Of a stretch of 8,666 nucleotides of DNA, positions 1 to 5,681 are shown piece by piece. The translations under genes were made by a program, and so were the position numbers. Source of the stretch: Bifidobacterium breve (GTDB taxonomy: Bacteria; Actinomycetota; Actinomycetes; Nanopelagicales; Nanopelagicaceae); the NCBI GenBank assembly GCA_945866155.1, contig CAMBGL010000044.1, positions 1-8,666 on the forward strand, read 5' to 3'. The notes beneath the pieces are model-generated. The model was given only the letters and a program-made list of their open reading frames with translations. It was not told the origin of the DNA and ran no database searches. The stretch's first letter is position 1. Each line of letters opens with the position of its first letter.

Positions 1-103
1 AGCGAACGATTGTGTCAAAAACGATATCTACAGCGTGAGCTGCTTCCTTCTTGCTGTCGTTGAAGTGTGGTGCCAACGCCGCAATGAATTGGGCCTTATT
101 CAT
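1..103 (-). CDS. hup: HU-family nucleoid-associated protein (5' part only)
   Basis: Only the first 34 codons are in the window; the gene runs off the left edge. The protein begins MNKAQFIAALAPHF and continues with KKEAAHAVDIVFDTIVR, matching the N-terminal helices of HU proteins, especially mycobacterial HupB (MNKAELIDVL...VENVVDTIVR). HU dimers bind and bend DNA and compact the nucleoid. The start is ATG at 101-103, with an AAGGGG Shine-Dalgarno motif about 7 nt upstream. Its position after leuC-leuD matches the mycobacterial leuC-leuD-hupB order. The DNA-binding arm and any lysine-rich actinobacterial tail lie outside the window, so the HupB subtype cannot be decided. Confidence 0.88.
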   Translation of the reverse strand, partial: MNKAQFIAALAPHFNDSKKEAAHAVDIVFDTIVR

Positions 104-128
104 TGAAATCCCCTTATTACGCGTAAAT

Positions 129-146
129 GTTAGGCGCTCGCCTAAC
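129..146 (-). promoter_or_regulatory. Palindrome in the hup leader (operator or RNA hairpin)
   Basis: GTTAGGCG and CGCCTAAC form perfect 8-bp arms around a 2-nt centre, ending about 25 nt upstream of the hup start codon. As DNA it could be a dimeric-repressor operator; as RNA it would fold just upstream of the ribosome binding site. A second perfect palindrome, TTACGCGTAA (117-126), sits between it and the Shine-Dalgarno. The inverted repeats are seen directly; the role is inferred. Confidence 0.45.
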
Positions 147-244
147 GCAATAAGAAACTTACGCGCACCCAAGGGGTGATGTCGTAGTTTGTGAGTGCGT
201 GTCGCAAAAAATTAATATTGAAATAATGCACTTTTTACGCGTGG

Positions 245-271
245 AAAACTCTCAATTAGAAGTTGAGAGTT
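245..271 (-). terminator. Probable rho-independent terminator of leuCD
   Basis: On the minus strand AACTCTCAA and TTGAGAGTT form a stem that extends through one G-U and one A-U pair to 11 bp around a 3-nt loop, followed directly by TTTT. It lies about 70 nt past the leuD stop and before hup, so it fits the end of the leuCD transcript. The U-run is short, so readthrough into hup is possible. Confidence 0.55.
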
Positions 272-338
272 ACTCAGAAGTGCGAAGAAATTTTCTCACC
301 CCATTATAAAAGCGCTATTTCACGCTTGTTTTTCAACT

Positions 339-938
339 CTATTTTTTGATTGGGAGAGTTTTTGGTTTATATGAAGCGCGATTACCTTCAAAAGAGTCAA
401 TGGAATCAGTCTCTTTCAGGGTCAAACCAATGTCATCTAGGCCTTCCATCAAACGCCAACGAGTGTAATCATCGATTTCAAATGGCAGCACTGTTGAGTT
501 GTAAGAAACGGTTCGAGTATCGAGATCTACGGTGATCTGCGTTGTTGGATCCGCCTCGATAGCAGCCCAGATATCTTCGACATCGCTCTGATTGATGATG
601 ACGGTGAGTAGGCCACCCTTGAGTGAATTCCCACGGAAGATATCGGCGAAGCGGCTAGATATAACTGCTTTGAAGCCATAGTTCTGAAGCGCCCACACTG
701 CGTGTTCGCGAGATGAGCCAGTTCCAAAGTCGACGCCCGCAACTAATACTGTGCCCTTTTTATATGCCTCTTGGTTGAGAACAAATTCTGGATCATTGCG
801 CCATGCGCTAAATAGGCCATCTTCAAAACCGCTGCGTGTTACTCGCTTCAAGTAAACCGCTGGAATGATTTGATCAGTATCAACATTGCTTCGACGAAGC
901 GGAACCCCAGAGCCAGTGTGCTTTATAAATTTTTCCAT
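339..938 (-). CDS. leuD: 3-isopropylmalate dehydratase small subunit
   Basis: Small (swivel-domain) subunit of cytoplasmic isopropylmalate isomerase, which with LeuC converts 2-isopropylmalate to 3-isopropylmalate in leucine synthesis. The 199-aa product is close to the usual length (E. coli about 201). It opens with HTGSGVPLRRSNVDTDQIIPA (split here as HTGSGVPL and NVDTDQIIPA), the family N-terminus, and carries FGTGSSREHAVWAL near residues 72-85, the substrate-contacting loop, followed by SSRFADIFRGNSLKGGLL. The ATG at 936-938 is preceded by a strong AGGAGG at good spacing. Only 10 bp separate it from the upstream leuC stop, so the two are almost certainly one operon. The low-complexity lysine ending is normal. 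Confidence 0.97.
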   Translation of the reverse strand: MEKFIKHTGSGVPLRRSNVDTDQIIPAVYLKRVTRSGFEDGLFSAWRNDPEFVLNQEAYKKGTVLVAGVDFGTGSSREHAVWALQNYGFKAVISSRFADIFRGNSLKGGLLTVIINQSDVEDIWAAIEADPTTQITVDLDTRTVSYNSTVLPFEIDDYTRWRLMEGLDDIGLTLKETDSIDSFEGNRASYKPKTLPIKK

Positions 939-948
939 TGTCCGCCTC

Positions 949-2340
949 CTACAAATCTGCCGGTGATGAAAGTGTTCCGCGAAGTGCGGTTGCAGCTGCT
1001 ACAAGAGGACTCACTAAGTGTGTGCGACCACCTTTTCCTTGGCGTCCTTCAAAGTTTCTATTACTTGTAGATGCTGAACGCTCACCAACTGCGAGTTGGT
1101 CTGGATTCATGCCAAGACACATAGAGCATCCTGCGTTTCGCCATTCAGCTCCTGCATCTAAAAAGACTTTATCTAAGCCTTCTTGCTCTGCTTGCAAACG
1201 CACTCGCGCAGAACCCGGCACAACTAACATGCGAAGTGTTGAAGAAATCTTCTTGCCCTTGAGCACATCTGCTGCTGCACGCAAATCTTCAATTCGACCA
1301 TTGGTGCATGAGCCCAAGAAAACAGTGTCAATGGCTATCTTTTTCAATGGTGTTCCAGCCTCAAGTCCCATATACACAAGTGCGCGCTCTGCTGCTCCGC
1401 GTGCTTCAGGATCTGAAATTTCTGCTGGGTTTGGAACGTTGGCATTGAGCGGTAAACCTTGTCCTGGGTTAGTTCCCCACGTAACAAAAGGCTCTAGGGC
1501 ATCTGCATCAAGATTTACTTCAACATCAAATTTTGCATCTGCATCGGTAAATAGTGTTTTCCAATATGTAAGGGCTGCATCGAATTCCTCTGGTGCATGT
1601 GGCTTGCCCTTGATATATGCAAATGTCTTCTCATCTGGTGCGATAACACCAGCACGTGCACCTGCCTCAATGGACATGTTGCAAACTGTCATGCGGCCTT
1701 CCATTGAAAGTTCGCGAATCGCACTACCGCGATATTCAATGACGTAGCCCTGTCCCCCGCCTGTACCGATTTTTGCAATGATTGCCAAAATAATATCTTT
1801 AGCAGTTACTCCTGCTTTGAGTTTTCCTTCAACATTGATTGCCATCGTCTTTGGGCGCGCCAGTGGAAGTGTCTGCGTAGCAAGAACATGCTCGACTTCA
1901 CTTGTTCCAATACCAAATGCAAGGGCTCCAAATGCGCCATGTGTTGATGTATGTGAATCTCCACAAACGATTGTCATACCTGGTTGTGTAAGGCCTAGCT
2001 GTGGTCCAACAACGTGAACAATTCCCTGCTCGGCATCTCCTAATGAGTGAATACGAACGCCAAATTCTTTAGCATTTGCGCGCAATGTATCTACTTGTAA
2101 CTTAGATACAGGGTCAGCGATTGGCTTATCGATATTGAGTGTTGGGGTGTTGTGATCTTCTGTCGCAATAGTGAGATCAGTACGGCGTACCTTGCGTCCC
2201 GCAAGACGCAAACCATCAAATGCTTGTGGGCTTGTTACTTCATGAATGAGGTGCAAGTCGATATAAATAAGATCTGGTTCACCGGCAGCAGAGCGAACTA
2301 TATGTTCGCCCCAAATCTTCTCGGCTAATGTTTTACCCAT
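949..2340 (-). CDS. leuC: 3-isopropylmalate dehydratase large subunit
   Basis: Large, iron-sulfur subunit of isopropylmalate isomerase; aconitase superfamily. The 463-aa length fits the family. Motifs: GDSHTSTHGAFGALAFGIGT (residues 127-146), the [4Fe-4S] ligands Cys345 (FLGSCTNGR), Cys405 and Cys408 (GCSMCLGMNPD), and the C-terminal SNRNFEGRQG. All three cluster cysteines are present, so the enzyme should be active. The start ATG (2338-2340) has AGAGGAG 9 nt upstream. It is the first gene of leuCD, transcribed divergently from the IclR gene across 55 bp, so that regulator probably controls it. In mycobacteria, corynebacteria and Streptomyces the neighbouring IclR protein (LtbR/NdgR) regulates leuCD. 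Confidence 0.98.
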   Translation of the reverse strand: MGKTLAEKIWGEHIVRSAAGEPDLIYIDLHLIHEVTSPQAFDGLRLAGRKVRRTDLTIATEDHNTPTLNIDKPIADPVSKLQVDTLRANAKEFGVRIHSLGDAEQGIVHVVGPQLGLTQPGMTIVCGDSHTSTHGAFGALAFGIGTSEVEHVLATQTLPLARPKTMAINVEGKLKAGVTAKDIILAIIAKIGTGGGQGYVIEYRGSAIRELSMEGRMTVCNMSIEAGARAGVIAPDEKTFAYIKGKPHAPEEFDAALTYWKTLFTDADAKFDVEVNLDADALEPFVTWGTNPGQGLPLNANVPNPAEISDPEARGAAERALVYMGLEAGTPLKKIAIDTVFLGSCTNGRIEDLRAAADVLKGKKISSTLRMLVVPGSARVRLQAEQEGLDKVFLDAGAEWRNAGCSMCLGMNPDQLAVGERSASTSNRNFEGRQGKGGRTHLVSPLVAAATALRGTLSSPADL

Positions 2341-2360
2341 CGACTACAACTCCTCTAATT

Positions 2361-2395
2361 TTGCATCCCATCTGCTGAGATGCTAATCTTACGCT
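2361..2395 (+). promoter_or_regulatory. iclR promoter giving a leaderless GTG-start mRNA
   Basis: TTGCAT (2361-2366), a 17-bp spacer and TAATCT (2384-2389) make a reasonable sigma-70-type promoter. Six bases (TACGCT) separate the -10 from the GTG at 2396, so transcription is expected to begin at the start codon itself. No Shine-Dalgarno sequence precedes the GTG, which agrees with a leaderless mRNA, a common arrangement in Actinobacteria. Seen: the hexamers and spacing. Inferred: the start site. Confidence 0.55.
2369..2382. promoter_or_regulatory. Candidate IclR operator between leuCD and iclR
   Basis: CATCT-GCTG-AGATG is an inverted repeat in the spacer of the iclR promoter. On the other strand a leuC -10 candidate, TAAGAT (minus strand, 2391-2386), overlaps the iclR -10 face to face, which would put this palindrome around the leuC transcription start. 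A dimeric regulator bound here could control both directions. The role is inferred from position and symmetry. Confidence 0.4.
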
Positions 2396-3112
2396 GTGAA
2401 CAAGAAGAATAGCGGAGTTGGCGTATTAGATAAAGCCGTCTCTATTCTCACCACTTTGGAGTCAGGGCCACACTCACTTGCCGAACTAGTGGCAGCCACA
2501 GGTATAGCGCGCCCAACAGCGCACCGCCTAGCAGTTGCTTTGGAATTTCATCGACTAGTTACTCGCGATCTAACAGGGCGCTTTGTATTAGGCCCTCGTC
2601 CATCAGAACTTGGCGCAGCAGCAGGTGAGGATCGACTCATTGCGGCAGCCGGTCCCGTTTTATCCGCGCTTCGCGATGCAACTGGTGAGAGTGCACAGCT
2701 ATATAGACGACAAGGTGATTTACGAATTTGTGTTGCAGTTGCAGAGCGCTTGTCAGGACTTCGCGATTCTGTTCCTGTTGGTTCGGCGCTAACAATGCAA
2801 GCGGGTTCTGCTGCGCAAATTTTACTTGCATGGGAAGACTCAGAAAAAATTCATCGCGGGCTCACTAATGCTCGATTTACTGCAGTGCAATTATCTGCAG
2901 ATCGCCGCCGCGGATGGGCGCAATCAGTTGGAGAGCGCGAAGCAGGAGTTGCATCCGTATCAGCGCCGGTGCGCGGACCCAACGGAAAAGTTATTGCAGC
3001 AGTCAGTATTAGTGGTCCTATAGAGCGCTTAGGGCGCCAGCCAGGCCGTATTCACGCAGCAGCTGTAGTTGCAACTGCTGCCCGCCTTACAGAGCATTTA
3101 GGAAAGAACTAG
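2396..3112 (+). CDS. IclR-family transcriptional regulator, probable leuCD regulator
   Basis: The 238-aa protein has an N-terminal winged helix-turn-helix (about residues 10-65; recognition helix RPTAHRLAVALEFHRLV, followed by the wing TGRFVLGPR) and an IclR effector-binding domain (about 75-235), ending with the typical VSAPVRGPNGKVIAAVSISGP split over residues 188-208. Divergent placement beside leuC matches LtbR/NdgR of Corynebacterium, Mycobacterium and Streptomyces, IclR proteins that control leucine (and partly tryptophan or methionine) genes. The start is GTG 2396; it appears leaderless. The stop TAG is shared tail to tail with the recX stop in CTAG. The family is clear; the leuCD target is inferred from synteny. 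Confidence 0.92.
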   Translation: MNKKNSGVGVLDKAVSILTTLESGPHSLAELVAATGIARPTAHRLAVALEFHRLVTRDLTGRFVLGPRPSELGAAAGEDRLIAAAGPVLSALRDATGESAQLYRRQGDLRICVAVAERLSGLRDSVPVGSALTMQAGSAAQILLAWEDSEKIHRGLTNARFTAVQLSADRRRGWAQSVGEREAGVASVSAPVRGPNGKVIAAVSISGPIERLGRQPGRIHAAAVVATAARLTEHLGKN

Positions 3113-3615
3113 TAGCGAGCTACTTCAATACCCAGTTCTTGCAGTACACGTCCAATTACAGAGAAGCTAAATCCTTTTCGCTGCAATAAAGATTGAATTC
3201 TGCGAACCTGAACTTCTGGCTCTAGGCGCGACATTGTTGAATATTTACGCATCGCAAGACTAAATGCAGTGCGGTATTCACTCTCATCATTAATGCCATC
3301 GAGGGCTGCATCAATACTCTCTTGATCAACACCTTTTCCGCGCAATTCCCCCGCAATGATTCGCTTAGAGAGTTTCTTGGAGTTATGGCGTGATTGAGTC
3401 CATGCAACTGCAAACTCTTCATCATTGATAAGTCCTGACTCTTGCAGACGAAAAATAACTGCAGAGGCAACATCATCTTCAATGCCACGCTTTTTCAGGT
3501 GAGCCGCGAGCTCGCCCTTACTCTTTGCCCTTGCAACTAACGCATTGAGCGCAATTGTGTGAGCAATAGAGTAAGGGTCCGCGTCGCGATCAACCTTTAC
3601 AAATTCAAGGCTAAT
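3109..3615 (-). CDS. recX: Regulatory protein RecX, apparent ATT start
   Basis: RecX binds RecA filaments and limits their activity. The frame downstream of recA translates to a full actinobacterial-type RecX: DPYSIAHTIALNAL, ELAAHLKKRGI, LINDEEFAVAWTQSRH, AGELRGKGVD, then VRRIQSLLQRKGFSFSVI, i.e. repeated three-helix modules. No ATG, GTG or TTG occurs in this frame before a TTG at 3345, which would remove more than half of the protein. The frame is closed by TGA at 3622-3624. The best start is therefore ATT at 3613-3615, whose first base is the last base of the recA TAA, with AGAGG 10 nt upstream inside recA. Such near-cognate starts are rare (infC is the textbook case). It would give 168 aa, normal for RecX. 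Alternatives are recA-to-recX frameshifting or a sequencing error. The product call is firm; the 5' boundary is tentative. Confidence 0.85.
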   Translation of the reverse strand: MSLEFVKVDRDADPYSIAHTIALNALVARAKSKGELAAHLKKRGIEDDVASAVIFRLQESGLINDEEFAVAWTQSRHNSKKLSKRIIAGELRGKGVDQESIDAALDGINDESEYRTAFSLAMRKYSTMSRLEPEVQVRRIQSLLQRKGFSFSVIGRVLQELGIEVARY

Positions 3616-4709
3616 TAGAAATCAACCTCTGCCGTTGCCTCTTCGACTGCTGCCACTAGTGCTGGGTCTACTTCTACCGTTGCAAAGTGTGCGCGAATCT
3701 TGGATTCAATCTCATTGGCAAGATCTGGATTATCAATAAGGAAAGCGCGTGAATTCTCTTTGCCTTGTCCTAGTTGATCTGCTTCATATGTATACCAAGC
3801 ACCAGATTTCTTCACGATACCGACATCTACGCCAACATCAATAATTGAACCTTCGCGTGAGATACCTGTTCCGTAAATAATGTCGAACTCTGCTTGCTTG
3901 AAAGGTGGAGCCATCTTGTTCTTGACTACCTTCACGCGAGTACGGTTACCAACTGCTTCTTGGCCATCCTTGAGAGTTTCAATACGGCGGATATCAAGGC
4001 GAACAGATGCGTAAAACTTGAGCGCCTTTCCACCAGTTGTTGTTTCAGGAGATCCGAAGAAGACACCAATCTTTTCGCGCAACTGGTTGATAAAGATTGC
4101 AGTTGTCTTTGATTGGTGAAGTGCGCCAGTAATTTTACGAAGTGCTTGTGACATAAGACGTGCCTGAAGACCCATATGTGAATCTCCCATTTCGCCTTCA
4201 ATTTCAGCGCGTGGAACAAGTGCTGCAACTGAGTCAACGACAACGAGATCAAGTGCACCGGATCGAATCAACATATCCATGATCTCTAGTGCTTGCTCAC
4301 CTGTATCTGGTTGCGAGACAAGAAGTGAATCAATATCTACACCGAGCTTCTTTGCATACTCTGCATCGAATGCGTGCTCTGCATCGATAAATGCGCAGAT
4401 TCCGCCAGCCTTTTGTGCATTAGCAATTGCATGCAATGTAAGAGTTGTCTTACCTGAAGATTCTGGTCCGTAGATTTCTACGATACGTCCACGTGGCAAT
4501 CCACCAATACCGAGTGCGATATCGAGTGCAATTGATCCAGTTGGAATTACTTCAATAACCTGAGCAGTGCGATCACTCATCTTCATTACAGAGCCTTTTC
4601 CAAACTGACGTTCAATCTGGGCTAGGGCTGTATCAAGTGCCTTTTGGCGCTCTGTGGTTGCTTTTTCTTGCGAAGCATCATTAGCTTTATTACTTTTTTC
4701 AGTAGCCAC
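3615..4709 (-). CDS. recA: Recombinase RecA
   Basis: ATP-dependent strand-exchange protein and LexA co-protease, central to homologous recombination and the SOS response. The 364-aa product has the N-terminal polymerisation helix with QFGKGSVMKM (35-44), Walker A GPESSGKTT (81-89), Walker B LVVVDSVAAL (155-164), the loop 1 region EGEMGDSHMGLQARLMSQALR (split at 171-180 and 181-191), loop 2 around FFGSPETTTGGKALKFY (217-233) and the C-terminal domain with GISREGSIIDVGV. No intein is present, unlike M. tuberculosis RecA. At 217 it has Phe where most RecA proteins have Met (E. coli Met202). The start is GTG at 4707-4709 with AAAGGAAAG upstream. A LexA box lies 141 bp upstream. recX follows with its start touching the recA stop, so they are probably co-translated. 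Confidence 0.99.
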   Translation of the reverse strand: MATEKSNKANDASQEKATTERQKALDTALAQIERQFGKGSVMKMSDRTAQVIEVIPTGSIALDIALGIGGLPRGRIVEIYGPESSGKTTLTLHAIANAQKAGGICAFIDAEHAFDAEYAKKLGVDIDSLLVSQPDTGEQALEIMDMLIRSGALDLVVVDSVAALVPRAEIEGEMGDSHMGLQARLMSQALRKITGALHQSKTTAIFINQLREKIGVFFGSPETTTGGKALKFYASVRLDIRRIETLKDGQEAVGNRTRVKVVKNKMAPPFKQAEFDIIYGTGISREGSIIDVGVDVGIVKKSGAWYTYEADQLGQGKENSRAFLIDNPDLANEIESKIRAHFATVEVDPALVAAVEEATAEVDF

Positions 4710-4727
4710 TTACTTTCCTTTCGATAG

Positions 4728-4743
4728 AACGTCATATGACGTT
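4728..4743 (-). promoter_or_regulatory. Perfect 16-bp palindrome just upstream of the recA ribosome binding site
   Basis: AACGTCATATGACGTT is a perfect palindrome ending 18 bp before the recA start and 6 bp before the Shine-Dalgarno stretch. The leader further upstream also holds TGGGTCT/AGACCCA arms (4744-4750 and 4767-4773) and GGCTTT/AAAGCC arms (4787-4802). As RNA these could fold into consecutive hairpins; as DNA the 16-mer could be an operator. The repeats are seen; the function is unknown. Confidence 0.45.
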
Positions 4744-4837
4744 TGGGTCTGGCCCAGAAGGTACGGAGACCCATCGACGGCCCTGTGGCTTTTTACAAAG
4801 CCTGTGGGCGGAAGATGGAACCGCTCTGGTTGTACGG

Positions 4838-4863
4838 GTAAATAGTATCCGAACACCTGTTCG
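4838..4863 (-). promoter_or_regulatory. SOS (LexA) box and -10 element of recA
   Basis: CGAAC-ACCT-GTTCG (4850-4863) is a perfect match to the LexA box of Gram-positives and Actinobacteria (CGAACNNNNGTTCG). On the minus strand it is followed after GA by TACTAT, a TANNNT -10 element, so bound LexA would cover the recA promoter between -35 and -10. The transcript would have a leader of about 125 nt. The box also lies about 83 bp upstream of the divergent small-protein gene and might affect it. Confidence 0.88.
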
Positions 4864-4946
4864 AAACCTAGCTGAGGCCACTGACATTGCGAGCGCGTGT
4901 CGCGCCTATTGGGGTCTAAACTGCCTCATCTAACGAAGGGCTCAAC

Positions 4947-5123
4947 ATGTGTAGCAAAGTGACCTGTAAGCAATGCGGCAAGGCAACATGGAGTGGTTGC
5001 GGTGAGCACATTGAAGAGGCGCTACACGGGATTGCCCAAAGCGAGCGCTGCCCTGGCCACGCCGGCAATACTGTTGCAGCTTCCCAACCAGGCTTTCTCG
5101 GAAAACTATTTGGCAAGAAGTAG
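4947..5123 (+). CDS. Small Cys/His-rich, probably zinc-binding protein
   Basis: A 58-aa protein starting MCSKVTCKQCGKATWSGCG, too short for usual gene-length cut-offs. Cys2, Cys7, Cys10, Cys18 and Cys35 together with His21 and His38 form a CxxC-type knuckle plus further ligands, suggesting a zinc-ribbon-like fold. The C-terminus GFLGKLFGKK is basic and could be amphipathic. I recognise the CxxCGKxTWxGCGxH...RCxGH pattern as a conserved small protein of Actinobacteria and other bacteria, with no established function. ATG 4947 is preceded by AAGGG; TAAACT (4917-4922) is a possible -10. Its stop codon abuts the yaaA start region, so the two are probably one transcript. Confidence 0.82.
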   Translation: MCSKVTCKQCGKATWSGCGEHIEEALHGIAQSERCPGHAGNTVAASQPGFLGKLFGKK

Positions 5124-5126
5124 TTG

Positions 5127-5681
5127 GTGCTGATCCTCCTGCCTCCATCGGAGAAAAAGAAAGAGACAACCTCTCCAACCCCTGCAATCTCGGTCTATAG
5201 CGGAGTTCTCTATCAAGCCCTTGATTGGCCATCACTGAGTGCGAGTGCGAAAAAGCGCGCATCATCATCGGTTGTAATAATTTCGGCTAAATATGGCGCC
5301 ATTACTCCTGATACTCGTATCGAAACGTATAAAGAGAAGATCAATAACAAGGCGATGGGTCTGCCTGTTGCCAAAATATTAGATGCGATTAAGACGGACC
5401 TGATAATCGATTGCCGCTCCTCCACCTATAAGACTGTGTGGAGCGCCCCCCTGGATAAGACTGTTGAAATTCATGTGTCCACTGTGGTCGATGGGCAGCG
5501 AGTTGTTGTGACCCATATGTCTAAAAAGATAAGGGGTGAAGTAGCACGCCTGCTTTTGCAATCGCGATCTGGGGCCAAGACGCCTGAAGATTTATACGCC
5601 ATCGTTTCCGAAAAATATCCATGTGCACTAACGCCAGCAGATGATAAAAATCCTTGGGTCTTAGAAGTTATAGCGATTTAG
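5127..5681 (+). CDS. yaaA: YaaA-family (DUF328) peroxide-stress protein, shortened form
   Basis: YaaA limits intracellular iron and oxidative DNA damage in E. coli; the biochemical activity is uncertain. Motifs: N-terminal MLILLPPSEKKK, VYSGVLYQALDW (23-34), ISAKYGAITP (52-61), ETYKEKINNKAMG (66-78), LIIDCRSSTYKTVW (92-105) and VVVTHMSKKIRGEVARLLL (126-144, split with THMSKKIRGE at its centre). At 184 aa it is shorter than the usual 240-260. The missing part is the helical stretch between LLPPSEKK and VYSGVLY, about 60 residues in relatives; only about 10 remain here. GTG 5127 gives the family-typical MLILLPPSE; TTG 5124, directly after the previous stop, is the alternative. The end overlaps the convergent ubiquitin-domain gene by 14 bp. 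Confidence 0.88.
   Translation: MLILLPPSEKKKETTSPTPAISVYSGVLYQALDWPSLSASAKKRASSSVVIISAKYGAITPDTRIETYKEKINNKAMGLPVAKILDAIKTDLIIDCRSSTYKTVWSAPLDKTVEIHVSTVVDGQRVVVTHMSKKIRGEVARLLLQSRSGAKTPEDLYAIVSEKYPCALTPADDKNPWVLEVIAI

Noticed and set aside
310..327. Second terminator hairpin (AAGCG/CGCTT) right after leuD
   Set aside because: Only a 5-bp stem with an 8-nt loop; the hairpin at 247-271 is much stronger.
938..1747. A 269-codon open frame antisense to leuC
   Set aside because: It lies wholly inside leuC, has low-complexity Ser/Ala/Arg composition and no recognisable motif; leuC is certain on the other strand.
2341..2395. Leucine attenuator or T-box upstream of leuC
   Set aside because: The 55-bp gap is too short for a T-box and contains no leader peptide with leucine codons.
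3109..3345. TTG 3345 as the recX start (78 aa)
   Set aside because: The upstream codons in the same frame encode clear RecX sequence, so this start would discard conserved modules.
4893..4905. GCGCG-TGT-CGCGC hairpin upstream of the 58-aa gene
   Set aside because: A 5-bp GC stem with no T-run and no clear link to a promoter; too weak to call.
4654..4933. Open frames across the recA promoter and leader on the plus strand
   Set aside because: They run through the recA start and LexA box, lack ribosome binding sites and show no protein features.
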